Positions 44,601 to 53,110 of a stretch of 64,000 nucleotides of DNA are shown in pieces. The notes beneath the pieces are model-generated. The model saw nothing but the letters and a program-made list of their open reading frames with translations, did no database searches and had not been told where the DNA came from. The position numbers and the translations under genes are program-made. The DNA comes from an uncultured bacterium. GTDB taxonomy: Bacteria > Actinomycetota > Coriobacteriia > Coriobacteriales > Eggerthellaceae. Position 1 is the first letter of the stretch, and each line of letters opens with the position of its first letter. The stretch lies in the NCBI GenBank assembly GCA_905215325.1, contig CAJMPP010000004.1:13840-77839 (forward strand). Direction: 5' to 3'.

Positions 44601-47551
44601 TCGCCATTCACAAAACCGCTCACTTCGACTTCACCTTTTGCCTCGTCGCTCGACGCTCCAACATTGTCACCCTTGTAGGCGGCAGTCAGCACAGCGGGCG
44701 CTATTTCGAACGAAATGGTTCGAGGCTCGAGCGTTCCGTCAGACCAGGCATATTTTGGCGTAGCCGTGCAGACATACGACCCCGCGTCTTTCCCCCCAAG
44801 GGAAGGCGTCCATTCACCCGAAACGTCCGTGAAATCAAATTTTGAATTATACGCCAGTCCTGTTTGCTCCAAACCGGTGTATGTGAGGCCCTCTTGCGCA
44901 ACAGGCTCATCTTGCGGTTCAACGCCAACAAATGCAAGCGCCGCATGATATTGCGCCACATCCGAAAGCTCGTAGTTTTGGGCAGACAAAGTGGCTACAT
45001 AGCCATAAGAAGTGGCAGGCTGCAAGAAACCATCCTTGACAGCCTCCTTCATTTGCAGATCTTGCTCAACGGAAAATTCGAAGTCAGACACGGTGTCACG
45101 CGATTCCCCGTTAACAAAACCTGTCATATTTGCCAGCAAAGATTGCTTTACGTCATCAACGTTGGGAAGCTTATCTATATCCGCATCCCAGGGAAGGCCA
45201 ATACGATAGCTTGTCTGGAGCTGCACTTTGGAGATAGACCAGTCGATTTCTCGAACTTCCCTCGTGCCATCAAACCAAGTGAATCCATCTTTAGGTTGGA
45301 TCTTTGTTTTGTAATCACCGGCATTCGTTTGCGAAACACCGTCGCCTTCCACGACTTCGATATTCTTATCCAGTTCAAAGCCCTGCTGCGGCTGGCCAGT
45401 GTACGAAAGCGCTTTTGCGATGACAAGGTCACTCTCAACCGAATCGCCGCCTTGCTTTGCTACGAAATATGCAATTGGAGCATCTTCAGTAGGCGCATCG
45501 CCATTATACGCACGCAGCATTGCTTCGCTTAAACGATCGATCTCGTTTTCCGAATCGGTCGATTCGAAGAAATCGAACGTCGCAGTGCCGGCAGAAGTAC
45601 CCACCGCAACCTTTTTCGCAAGCCTCGAAGTTCCACTATCTTGAATTAGGTATATAGCTTGTCCCTCATCTGCAGGAATGGTAAACGTCGCTTTCATAGA
45701 AGATGGGGTGAAATTGAACTTTCCTTCGCTTGCCGTGTTCTTCCAGACGACGTTATAGCGAACCCCTCCGTCCATCTCCCCCTTAGAAGCGTGAAGTTCC
45801 GCAAAGCCAAGCCAGCCTTCGGCGAATTCATGCACGGTCGAAATGGATATGGTCGAAAAGATTTGAGTTTCACTGTCTGCAGAAGTTTTCGAAAGCCATT
45901 CATAGGCGCCATTTGGATTAAGCACAACAAAATTGCATGCTTTTTCATCGGCAAACGTGCAAACCCCGTCGCTCAGGCTCGACTCGATACTCGTCAATTC
46001 AGTGCCATTCCAGCTATACGCCGATACGGCATCGCTATCCCATGGCACCGTCCATTCAACGAACGTGTTCCCGAACAGCTCAACTGGTTCGCCTTCACAA
46101 GCGAACACAGCTTTATACGCCCAATAGCTTGGCATAGAGGCGAATCGATCCGCTAGAACTTTCTCTATCGCAGAAGAATCTTCCGTATTGGAGGAGATGG
46201 AAAAATCAGCCTTCTCGAGCTTTTCCCCGAGAGAAGCTTCCGTTGTTTTGACATGGGCACTAACGCCTGTAGCGGAATCAAGGAAAGTCTTCTCGAAGAG
46301 GTTTTTCCCATCACCGGGATCAAACGCTTTTTTCGCCGAAGAGAAATCGACGGAAAGCGTTAGCGGCATATTCATATCCCTGCCGATAAGTGTAGGAAAT
46401 TCCGTGCACGCGCCGAAAGAATACTCACCCTTTGCGTTGTTGAGCTTCAGAGAAAGAGACTTAATTCGATCGGAACGATAGACTGAAGGGTCCCCGGTCG
46501 ATACGTATTTGTCGTAATTCGGGCCAACGCCTCGCACGGTCGACAAAACCTCGACGTCGTCACCGCTTTGAATATCCTGAAGGGTGAAAACCTCGGCAGG
46601 AACAGTATCGAGGTCGAGCTTGAGCGTGAGAGACTTATCTTCGCCAACTACCAAAGTGGCATTATTTGTTCGACACGGCATTGTCGGAGGAATCGACGAC
46701 CCCGTCAGGTACGCGGTGATGCCGCTCAGAATAAGGTTGTCTTCTCCCTTGACAAATAGATTTGCACAAACGGAATACGTTCCAGGCGAAAGCGTAGTTT
46801 CGGCGCCCTTCTCGGTGAGGCCCGCCGTGTCCACCCAGGCGACGGGGGCCGCGAGCAGGGCCGCGTCGCCGTCGACGGCGACGTCGAACATCCGGCCGGG
46901 GGCGGCCATGCCGTCGTCGCCGGCGTAGTCGTAGGAGGCCAGCGCCGACAGGGCGCCGCCCGCCAGTGAGAACGCCTTGGGCGACGCCCCGCCGTTGCCG
47001 TCGATCAGGCGCACCCTGACCGAGCAGCCCTCGGGCAGCGCGGCCTCGGAGCCGTCGGGCCCGACGACCTTGAGGCGCAGCGCGACCGCGTAGCCGGGCT
47101 GGCCGTCGTAGGCGGCGGCGACCGCCGCGGACAGCTCGTCGGCGGCCACGGGCTCGCAGGAGACGTAGGCCCCGTCGTCGGCCGAGGGCAGCCCGCCGGA
47201 AGGCGAGGTCACCGTGACGCCGACCATCCAGGTCTGCCCGCCCGTCATGTCCATGCCCAGGTAGCTCTCGGTCTGGGAGAGGGACTTCTCAGAGGAGCCA
47301 TTTAGCAGGGCTTTGTTGTCGTCTACTTCGTCGACTTCAACGCCGATTTCGCCAAACTCATCCTGCCCGCTTCGCTCATCATCACCAATACCGTATTCTG
47401 TCTTTTGGGCTATTTGACCCAAATCATCTTGAACCGATTCTGCAGCCCAAGCAGAAACGCTAATGTTTGGGAAGGAAATCGCAATTGCGCATAGAACGCT
47501 CAGGGTCCTTCTCAGAATTGTTGTATTCATCATTTTGCGAGTCAGCTTCAT
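41684..47551 (-). CDS. Giant mosaic surface protein (1955 aa)
   Basis: ATG 47551 begins MKLTRKMMNTTILRRTL and a signal peptide ending near SAWAA. Layout by rough residue: a repeat domain (about 250-425, TYSVCANLF), Ig-like MBG-type domains (about 710-1040), the repeat domain again (about 1040-1215, ANLSMPGEYNPVLSGVDVY), a FIVAR-like helical segment (about 1220-1307), MBG-type domains (about 1320-1460), the repeat domain twice more (about 1473-1645, and about 1700-1830, YTVSANLWFD), a Pro/Thr-rich linker (about 1650-1687), and a final membrane helix with RRKRR. No LPXTG; anchoring is by the C-terminal helix. Probably an adhesin. Parts of the gene differ clearly in GC content. Confidence 0.8.
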   Translation of the reverse strand: MKLTRKMMNTTILRRTLSVLCAIAISFPNISVSAWAAESVQDDLGQIAQKTEYGIGDDERSGQDEFGEIGVEVDEVDDNKALLNGSSEKSLSQTESYLGMDMTGGQTWMVGVTVTSPSGGLPSADDGAYVSCEPVAADELSAAVAAAYDGQPGYAVALRLKVVGPDGSEAALPEGCSVRVRLIDGNGGASPKAFSLAGGALSALASYDYAGDDGMAAPGRMFDVAVDGDAALLAAPVAWVDTAGLTEKGAETTLSPGTYSVCANLFVKGEDNLILSGITAYLTGSSIPPTMPCRTNNATLVVGEDKSLTLKLDLDTVPAEVFTLQDIQSGDDVEVLSTVRGVGPNYDKYVSTGDPSVYRSDRIKSLSLKLNNAKGEYSFGACTEFPTLIGRDMNMPLTLSVDFSSAKKAFDPGDGKNLFEKTFLDSATGVSAHVKTTEASLGEKLEKADFSISSNTEDSSAIEKVLADRFASMPSYWAYKAVFACEGEPVELFGNTFVEWTVPWDSDAVSAYSWNGTELTSIESSLSDGVCTFADEKACNFVVLNPNGAYEWLSKTSADSETQIFSTISISTVHEFAEGWLGFAELHASKGEMDGGVRYNVVWKNTASEGKFNFTPSSMKATFTIPADEGQAIYLIQDSGTSRLAKKVAVGTSAGTATFDFFESTDSENEIDRLSEAMLRAYNGDAPTEDAPIAYFVAKQGGDSVESDLVIAKALSYTGQPQQGFELDKNIEVVEGDGVSQTNAGDYKTKIQPKDGFTWFDGTREVREIDWSISKVQLQTSYRIGLPWDADIDKLPNVDDVKQSLLANMTGFVNGESRDTVSDFEFSVEQDLQMKEAVKDGFLQPATSYGYVATLSAQNYELSDVAQYHAALAFVGVEPQDEPVAQEGLTYTGLEQTGLAYNSKFDFTDVSGEWTPSLGGKDAGSYVCTATPKYAWSDGTLEPRTISFEIAPAVLTAAYKGDNVGASSDEAKGEVEVSGFVNGETAATIENFKSPSVTLPDALVAGKEYELTPEGGYAGKNYVFEYVAGKLVVDASFAPAAVYTLTANLSMPGEYNPVLSGVDVYVNNPNNPFADKAGKSPVLDGASGEGVAAEAPTKPLDGNAKVTVAADGSKTLVLDLPNPVFTLQELGTCADLPEGSVSVETKQPADKSVWDYGKYDTRVCRVSVKLPADAKGTVTYTFTGSKLYAVPLNADIQPEAGKPALKLVVDLDSAKESGSAAVDRSALEAGIALAEAALAGVVVSADGSDVSTEGMWVSQEAADAFRSAIDAASSMDAEKLVSQQMIDDALAALNEASVAFAKQAKPGLKDERVKVEKPAAASGLVYNGLAQTGVQASEGFVLSGAEGKDAGDYVATATLKDGFTWADGTVDPVEVTWSIAKAKLVATYAGETVSPGAKPGLGVEVTGFVAGETALSAAGYQAPFVSAPASLESGKSYELVPSGGAAANYEFVYVGGTLKVEKASSGTLKAGTYAITANLSMPGDYNPVIPGATVYVNNPNNPFADKAGHEPVLDGNNPVGVVSTTPTTPLTKNATLVVAADGTKTLELDVLNPVFITQELGTCAELAGVQVTRKAPADASIWSYGKYDTRISHVSVKLTDDMVAGAKSYYFSGSKLYAVPLNMDIAPSGSIALELSVNYSSLPASALPDGVDPVPDPEPTPDPTPTPDPTPTPTPAPSPSPAQPGGSTEVGTTTDGHFAAGTYTVSANLWFDKATTGLPLNPHLTNGGFPPSTPVSNNATMTVDASGHAWVSAPVVIQDKVMTINNVWGSGVSFDGSTVTIDLGTPSASRTSFAGTCTSSVTIGWLARTIAAGIFNGVWDHTWSTNWEVDLGSTLPASGGGQLPAEAQAILDGANGVSGEGDAAAAALAAAEDGSAKADGAAAGKAADGKAAGSAKGGVAGAIEDMAEAAASNPAAAVAIGCVVAAVVAAAAAGGVYAYRRKRRPAAGEAGDAAK

Positions 47552-47571
47552 GTTTCCCCAATCGCACTTCC

Positions 47572-47611
47572 GCCCCGCTGGCCGAAGAATGAAATCTCCG
47601 GCCAGCGGGGC
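47572..47611 (-). promoter_or_regulatory. Hairpin between the two surface protein genes
   Basis: Perfect 13-bp stem GCCCCGCTGGCCG / CGGCCAGCGGGGC (47572-47584 with 47599-47611), without a T-tract, between the Tat-exported protein and the giant gene. It may act as a partial terminator or stabilise the upstream mRNA so the small protein is made in excess. Confidence 0.55.
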
Positions 47612-47623
47612 ATCATAAATCAA

Positions 47624-48196
47624 TTAAGCAGAAACGGCCGTGCTGTAATCGATGGCGAATTGAACATCCCAGGTTTTCTTTCCCTTGTAAATCGGCAGTG
47701 CAGCATACTCCTCGCACGGCGTAAGAGTCCCAGATTCCGGCTGCCCAGTTAGCGCAATCTTTACCTTTTGGATTCGCTGAGCCGGATAATTGTTGGAGCT
47801 ATACGTAGGATCAACGGTTTCAAGCACCGTCACGCGAGGGTCGCCGCAAGAAACCCATGCGATGCACTCATTGAAATCTTCAAGCGTGATGGTCGCATTG
47901 CCCCCCGAGACAACAAGCGTCGCGTTAGTCCCCGTCACCGGCGACGTAGGACGACCCTGAAGCTTCAGAGGATTCTTAAGATTGCAAAGATATGCCGCAG
48001 ACCCGATAGGACTGTCGTCTTTGCTGATAAACACATTGGCATTTACTTTGTACGTCCCATCCGGGAGCACCGTCGCAGCAAGGGCCTTGTCTGCGGCAAG
48101 CGAACTTCCACCTGCCGTCACGACCACTGCTGCAGCCACCGCGCCGGCAGCCAGCTTGACGAAACCTCGACGCGTGTAGATCATTTCGGTGTTCAT
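47624..48196 (-). CDS. Tat-exported small surface protein, homologous to the giant protein's repeat domain
   Basis: 190 residues. A twin-arginine signal (YTRRGFVKLAAGAVAAAVVV) and an AxA-type cleavage region (ADKALAATV), then one repeat domain: LPDGTYKVNANVFISKDDSP, SGGNATITLEDFNECIAWVS and CEEYAALPIYKGKKTWDVQF. The same pattern occurs four times in the downstream giant protein, so they are probably functional partners. Ribosome binding site GAGAGGGTG upstream. First gene of a two-gene operon. Confidence 0.75.
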   Translation of the reverse strand: MNTEMIYTRRGFVKLAAGAVAAAVVVTAGGSSLAADKALAATVLPDGTYKVNANVFISKDDSPIGSAAYLCNLKNPLKLQGRPTSPVTGTNATLVVSGGNATITLEDFNECIAWVSCGDPRVTVLETVDPTYSSNNYPAQRIQKVKIALTGQPESGTLTPCEEYAALPIYKGKKTWDVQFAIDYSTAVSA

Positions 48197-48850
48197 TGCG
48201 AATCACCCTCTCTTTGCGGCTCGTTTATATTTGGAAACGCAACTTCGGGACCGATGCCGCATCCTCGGTCCCGAAGCATCCCGCGGCGAGCGCAAGCGCT
48301 CGACCAAGTGGAATCTAGGTACGCCAAATCAGACGCGCGTTCGCGTTGCATGCAGGTTGATTACGTTGCAAGAATGGGAATACCCCGCGAGACGATGCCG
48401 TTTTCCCTGGTTAACAGGGTGTTTCATCAGGCATGTCACACACGGATAACTGATTCGACAGGGCTTATTGTATGCCGAGGGTTACCAAAAACACAAGAAA
48501 AAAGTTCGAAAACGGTTCCTTTTTCGCCAAAATCTTGCCCAAAGGTAACAAATGTCACTTTCCCCAGGTCAAGGGGCAAAACGCCGCCATTCGCGAAATT
48601 CGATGCGGGACGACGGCAAAGCGGCGGGTTCCGCCTCCGGCGCGACGCCCGCCACAGCCGAGCACCCGCTTTCCATAAGCGCCACCGCGCCTTCGACAGC
48701 AAGCTGTTCCGGATTTTCCGAACCCTAAGCGACGGAAAATCCGACCCGCAGCAACAGGCAATTTCAAATCTGGACAGCAGATAATTCGAATGGGCGCATC
48801 GAAAAAGTAGGGCCGGTTACGCTTCGCATCGCGCTCCGTTAATCTATATA
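48197..48850. other. Intergenic region, no gene seen
   Basis: About 650 bases between the divergent surface protein and hicA genes. Short ORFs on both strands are not protein-like and lack ribosome binding sites. The base composition is mixed (GC-rich at 48580-48700, AT-rich after 48820). Confidence 0.4.
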
Positions 48851-48891
48851 TACCAAACATTTGTTCTTGTGTACCGAACGTTTGTTTGGTA
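48851..48891 (+). promoter_or_regulatory. Palindromic operator upstream of hicAB
   Basis: TACCAAACATTTGTTC (48851-48866) and GAACGTTTGTTTGGTA (48876-48891) form an inverted repeat with 14 of 16 bases paired and a nine-base centre. The inner GTACCGAACGTTTG...GGTAC adds a further overlapping palindrome. 83 bases before the hicA start; probably bound by HicB. Confidence 0.6.
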
Positions 48892-48973
48892 CGATACGTG
48901 TTGTAAGAGACGCTCTTCGGCAAGTTCTTCCATTATTCCTTAGCGTTTGCTAATATTTAACGAAAGATGGCGC

Positions 48974-49147
48974 ATGACAAAGCGAAGGGACTTGGTAAAG
49001 CAGTTAGAGCAAGCTGGTTTTTGGTCGTGCGGCGGCACCAACCATGAGCACTTCACAAATGGAACGGTTAGCGTTCTCGTCAAACGCCACAGAGAAATAC
49101 CCGATGCGATTGCAGCAAAAATCCTTCGCGAAGCAGGTCTGCGATGA
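48974..49147 (+). CDS. hicA: HicA-type mRNA interferase toxin
   Basis: 57 residues from ATG 48974 (MTKRRDLVKQLEQAGFW). The dsRBD-like fold carries the catalytic His region CGGTNHEHFTNG and the strand VSVLVKRHREIP, then AAKILREAGL. It would cleave mRNA. The upstream in-frame start (48947) would add nine residues not found in the family. The next frame starts overlapping the stop. Confidence 0.88.
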   Translation: MTKRRDLVKQLEQAGFWSCGGTNHEHFTNGTVSVLVKRHREIPDAIAAKILREAGLR

Positions 49148-49173
49148 AGGGCCATTGGCGGAAAGAAGGTAGC

Positions 49174-49626
49174 ATGATTTACATACGCGAGTTCGAATTC
49201 TATAGCTCAGACGGCTATGTGCTTGCCGTTCCCTGCGACATGAGCGGAGGTACATTCGGCGCCACGCTGGAAGAGGCCGCAGAGTCGGCAGCAGATTGGC
49301 TGTTCGAGACGATCACCGACCACCTTATCGCCAACGAAGTCGTCCCCGGGGGCAAACTTGGACATGAACCGGTTCATGGCGGGAAGGTCATAGCGATTGC
49401 GGTCAACGCTTCGCTGGGAAACGTCGATGCGATGACCGCCGCCGATGCGACGCGAATGCTTGGCGTCAGCACCGCGCGCGTTGCACAGATGTGCGCCAGC
49501 GGGAAGCTTGCATCCTGGAAGGACGGGAGCAAGCGAATGGTTGCGCGCCGTTCGGTTGAGGCCAGGCTAGCCGAAGCGCCTGCCCCCGGCAGGCCGAAGA
49601 AAGCCGCACAGCCGATGGAGGCGTAG
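49174..49626 (+). CDS. hicB: HicB-type antitoxin with extra HTH domain
   Basis: 150 residues from ATG 49174, with GAAGG upstream; an ATG at 49144 overlapping the hicA stop is also possible. The N-terminal half is the HicB partial-RNase-H-like domain (YIREFEFYSSDGYVLAVPCD, ATLEEAAESAADWLFETI). A second part carries an excisionase/MerR-like helix-turn-helix (ATRMLGVSTARVAQMCASGK, LASWKDGSKRMVARRSVEAR) instead of the usual RHH or XRE tail. It should neutralise HicA and bind the palindrome at 48851-48891. Confidence 0.82.
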   Translation: MIYIREFEFYSSDGYVLAVPCDMSGGTFGATLEEAAESAADWLFETITDHLIANEVVPGGKLGHEPVHGGKVIAIAVNASLGNVDAMTAADATRMLGVSTARVAQMCASGKLASWKDGSKRMVARRSVEARLAEAPAPGRPKKAAQPMEA

Positions 49627-49664
49627 CCGGGACCAGTGATTCTGCTTGACGCCTTTCGGACGTA

Positions 49665-49689
49665 GAGCGGGCACTCGAGTGCCCGCCGC
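49665..49689. terminator. Hairpin between convergent hicB and the Crp-like gene
   Basis: GCGGGCACT CGAGTGCCCGC is a perfect palindrome (49667-49686), placed between the ends of two converging genes. Confidence 0.65.
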
Positions 49690-50340
49690 TTATAGCACGC
49701 GGATGTGGCGGCCGTCTACTTCTAGCAGGCCGTCGTTTTGCATGGCGCGCAGCTCGCGGATGAGCGACTTGTCGGCAACGCGCAGGTAGGATGCCCATTC
49801 TTGACGGTTCACGGGGATTTCAACACGGCCGTCGGCGTCAGCGGGAAGCGTGCGCAGGTACGCCAAGATGCGGTCGGACAGGCGCGGCTCGCCCACCACC
49901 GACAGCGTTTTCGTCAGCACGCCGATCTTCTTCGACATCTCCGCCGACAGGTTCTCGCGCACCAAAAACGCATGCGGGTTCGTGCACGTCTCCAGCTGCT
50001 TGGCGGGAATGCACAGGATGCGCGTGGGTTCTTGCGCGCAGATGTTCACGGGCGTGTGCTTCAGCGTGGCCGGTACCGCTTCGGCGAACGACTCGCCCGG
50101 CCCGAACTGCGCCACCGGGCGGTCCTGCCCGCCTTGCGGCATGGTAGCAAGCACGCTACCCTCGATGACCACCGGGTAGAAGTCCAGCTTGTCGCCCGCG
50201 CGGCGCAGCAGCTGGCCTTCGCCAAGCTCCACGATGCGGGTGTCTATCTCTTTCAGCAGTTCGAAGCGGTCCTTTTGGGAAATGCCGCGAAACACCGGCG
50301 ACGCTTTCAGCGGACGAATGTCTTCCAACCTGATTCCCAT
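49690..50340 (-). CDS. Crp/Fnr-family transcriptional regulator
   Basis: 216 residues from ATG 50340 (AGGAGG ten bases upstream; TTG 50370 is also in frame). The N-terminal cyclic-nucleotide-binding-like beta barrel (AGDKLDFYPVVIEGSVLATM, FGPGESFAEAVPATLKHTP) and the C-terminal winged helix (ILAYLRTLPADADGRVEIPV, NRQEWASYLRVADKSLIREL). There is no N-terminal Fe-S cysteine cluster as in Fnr. The target is unknown. Confidence 0.88.
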   Translation of the reverse strand: MGIRLEDIRPLKASPVFRGISQKDRFELLKEIDTRIVELGEGQLLRRAGDKLDFYPVVIEGSVLATMPQGGQDRPVAQFGPGESFAEAVPATLKHTPVNICAQEPTRILCIPAKQLETCTNPHAFLVRENLSAEMSKKIGVLTKTLSVVGEPRLSDRILAYLRTLPADADGRVEIPVNRQEWASYLRVADKSLIRELRAMQNDGLLEVDGRHIRVL

Positions 50341-50474
50341 GCGCGCGTCCGCCTCCTGCTGCGGTAACAAATGCTACCATTTGTTTACTACTACTAACTA
50401 ATTATCGCATAGCCGCATAATTTGTAAACGAAGACTCACATAATTTCAGGAATCGGGACACCGCCCCCGAAAGC

Positions 50475-50508
50475 AGAACGCCCGTAGGGAATCACCTGCG
50501 GGCGTTCT
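50475..50508. terminator. Hairpin upstream of the Crp-like gene
   Basis: AGAACGCCCG (50475-50484) pairs with CGGGCGTTCT (50499-50508), followed by GTATC. It lies in the 353-base gap between the Crp-like gene's start and the 3' end of pgm. No further gene is seen in the gap. Confidence 0.5.
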
Positions 50509-50624
50509 GTATCTGGATGCATTTGGAACGCTTGTGGCGGTCGGCTTACCGTCTGGCGCATCGTGCACACCAGCCAAGACATCGACAACTACGCTATCAG
50601 GCCACTTAAAATGTAAGCGGATAG

Positions 50625-50661
50625 AAAAAGGCGGCGGCACCGGGCTGGTGTCGCCGCCTTT
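50625..50661 (-). terminator. Rho-independent terminator of the phosphoglucomutase gene
   Basis: AAAGGCGGCGGCACC / GGTGTCGCCGCCTTT (50627-50641 with 50647-50661). On the minus strand TTTTTC follows. Confidence 0.85.
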
Positions 50662-50693
50662 GTTGTGGGCAGCGTTTCGCTTGCGAGATTGCG

Positions 50694-52403
50694 TTAGGCC
50701 AGCAGCTTGCGGCCGGCGGCCTCCAGCTGATCGAGCAGCGCGTCGGCGGCCTCGCGGCTGGCGTCCTTCGCGAACACGTACAGCTTGATCTTCGGCTCGG
50801 TGCCGCTCGGGCGCACGATGACCTTGTTGCCGCCTTCCACGTCGAACTCCACCACGTTGGCGGAAGGCAGGCCGTTCACGCCTCCCTGGTAGTCGACCAC
50901 GGCCTCCACCTTGCGGCCCGCCAGCTCGGCCGGCGCGTTCGTGCGCAGGCCCGCCATGAGCGCCGCCATCTTCGCCGCGCCATCGGCGCCGGGGTAGGAC
51001 AGCGACACGGTACGGTTGAGCCACCATCCGTGCTTGGCGTACAGGTCGCGCATGGCCTGGGCCAGGTTCTTGCCCGCCAGCTTGTACTCCTGCGCCATCT
51101 GGCAGATGAGCAGGCTGGCGTTCACGGCGTCCTTGTCGCGCACGTGGTCGCCGGACAGGTAGCCGTAGCTCTCCTCGAAGCCGAAGATGAAGCGGTCGGC
51201 TTCGCCCGCGTCGGCCAGCTCAGTGATGATGTCGCCGATGTACTTGAAGCCCGTCAGGCAACGACGCAGCTCGAAGCCGTATTCCGCAGCCAGCGCGTCC
51301 ACCATGGCCGACGACACGATGGTGGTCACGGCCACCTTGTCGGCCAGGTTCTCTCCGCGCTCGGCGCGCATGCGGCACACGTAATCCAGCAGCAGCACGC
51401 CCATCTCGTTGCCGGTCAGCAGCGTGTAGTCATCGCCGTCCTTGCAGGCCACGCCCACACGGTCGGCGTCGGGGTCGGTGGCCAGCAGCAGGTCGGGGTG
51501 CACCTGCTCGCACAGGTCGATACCCTTCTGCATGGCCTCGCGGATCTCGGGGTTGGGATAGGGGCACGTGGGGAAGTTGCCGTCGGGCTGCTCCTGCTCG
51601 GGCACCACGGTGACGTCGGAGACGCCGGCGCGCGCGAGCACCGTGGTCACGGGGACCAGGCCCGTGCCGTTGAGCGGCGTGTACACCAGCTTCAGCGGCG
51701 CGGCGGCGATCTGCTCGTCGGACAGGTTGTTCACCGACTGCGCCAGCACCGCGTCGTAGTAGCGCTCGAGCACGGCGTCTTCGATCCACTTGACCTTGCC
51801 CGATGCCACGGCCTCGTCGAAGTCCATGGACTTCACGCCGGCGAACGCGTCGGTCTCGGCGATGGCCGCAGAGATGGCGGCGGCAGCTTGGCTGGTGATC
51901 TGGCAGCCGTCGGGACCGTAGGCCTTGTAGCCGTTGTACGGCGCAGGGTTGTGGCTGGCCGTCATGCAGATGCCGCCCGAGCAGCCCAGGTCGCGCACGG
52001 CCCACGAAAGCGTGGGGACCGGGGAGATGCGCGGGTACACGTACGCCGTCACGCCGTTGGCGGCCATGATGGCGGCGGTGGTGCGCACGAACAGCTCGCC
52101 GTTGTTGCGGCTGTCGCGGGCGATGGCCACGGAGGGGTTGTCGAAGTTCGCGTTCAGGTAATCGGCGAAACCCTGCGTGGCGCGACCCACCGTGTAGATG
52201 TTCATGCGGTTCGTGCCGGCGCCCAGCACGCCGCGCAGGCCCGCGGTGCCGAACGACAGGTTCTGGAAGAAGGCGTCGGTCATCGCGGCGTCGTCGCCGG
52301 CATCGGCCTTCGCCTGCATGTCGGCCAGCTCGGCCGCCAGATCGGCGTCCTGCACGTTCTCAATCCAATGCGCAAGCTCGGCGCGCACATCGATATCGCT
52401 CAT
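50694..52403 (-). CDS. Phosphoglucomutase/phosphomannomutase
   Basis: 569 residues from ATG 52403 (AAGGAAACC upstream), long form as in PgcA-type enzymes. It interconverts glucose-1-P/glucose-6-P or mannose equivalents for envelope sugars. Active-site serine in CMTASHNPAPYNGYK, metal loop LLATDPDADRVGVACK, sugar-binding GFEESYGYLSGDH and phosphate loop VIVRPSGTEPKIKLY. The frame is open for 150 codons upstream by composition only. Confidence 0.93.
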   Translation of the reverse strand: MSDIDVRAELAHWIENVQDADLAAELADMQAKADAGDDAAMTDAFFQNLSFGTAGLRGVLGAGTNRMNIYTVGRATQGFADYLNANFDNPSVAIARDSRNNGELFVRTTAAIMAANGVTAYVYPRISPVPTLSWAVRDLGCSGGICMTASHNPAPYNGYKAYGPDGCQITSQAAAAISAAIAETDAFAGVKSMDFDEAVASGKVKWIEDAVLERYYDAVLAQSVNNLSDEQIAAAPLKLVYTPLNGTGLVPVTTVLARAGVSDVTVVPEQEQPDGNFPTCPYPNPEIREAMQKGIDLCEQVHPDLLLATDPDADRVGVACKDGDDYTLLTGNEMGVLLLDYVCRMRAERGENLADKVAVTTIVSSAMVDALAAEYGFELRRCLTGFKYIGDIITELADAGEADRFIFGFEESYGYLSGDHVRDKDAVNASLLICQMAQEYKLAGKNLAQAMRDLYAKHGWWLNRTVSLSYPGADGAAKMAALMAGLRTNAPAELAGRKVEAVVDYQGGVNGLPSANVVEFDVEGGNKVIVRPSGTEPKIKLYVFAKDASREAADALLDQLEAAGRKLLA

Positions 52404-53110
52404 AAGGTTTCCTTCGCTTCTAGCGGTTTCTCCCCGGTTGCTTAGGCGCAATCGGGCGCGCCGCGGGCACCCGTCCCGCGCAGCCGGACCCCGCCCGATA
52501 CGGCACGGGCCTCCGCCCGCCCTCCAACCAGGCTTTCCTGTATATGCCGCCCATTGTAAACGACACGCCGCCGAAGCGCGCGAACCCGACAGCATCAGCG
52601 CAGTTGCACGCCGGATGACGCGGCGGCGCCGCGATCCTCGATGAACACGCGGCACCCTCGGCGCGCCATCAAGGGCATCATCGAGCTCGCCCGCGACCAC
52701 AGCGCCGAGCCAGAGCGCCTGCTCGACGACCGGCAACGCACCGACGAACTGTCGATCCGCCGCCCACCGTGGTCGTCGTCGATGCCGTGGACAAGGAAGG
52801 CCGCGCCGCGCAGCCGGGGAACGAGCCGGATGCCGTCGCGAACGTAAAATCCGCAAGCGAAGCAGGGCGAATCGATGGTTTCGCGGGCGTTAACGGGTAT
52901 GATGGGATTTGGCACCCCGCTGACAAATCCGGCGAAGCCGACGCCGCGGGCGCCGGCTTCGCCGATGATGGCGGCGGCAACCCGAACGACAACGCAAACG
53001 ATGGCGCCGCCACCCGCCCGGCCACCGAGGCCGCGGGAGCGCGCCCAACCGATACGGAACCTTCGCCCGGCGCCGATACGGAGCCGGCCAAGCATTAGGA
53101 GGAATCCAGC
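52404..53110 (+). other. Intergenic region with a doubtful ORF
   Basis: About 700 bases. A plus-strand frame at 52769-53098 (109 codons, GTG or upstream start) ends 12 bases before the binding-protein gene and encodes Asp/Gly/Ala-rich sequence (VVVVDAVDKEGRAAQPGNEP ... PSPGADTEPAKH). It has no clear ribosome binding site and may be random. AGGAGG just before 53111 belongs to the next gene. Confidence 0.25.

Noticed and set aside
42089..44845. 918-codon plus-strand ORF
   Set aside because: Antisense shadow of the giant surface protein, Arg/His-rich, no domain.
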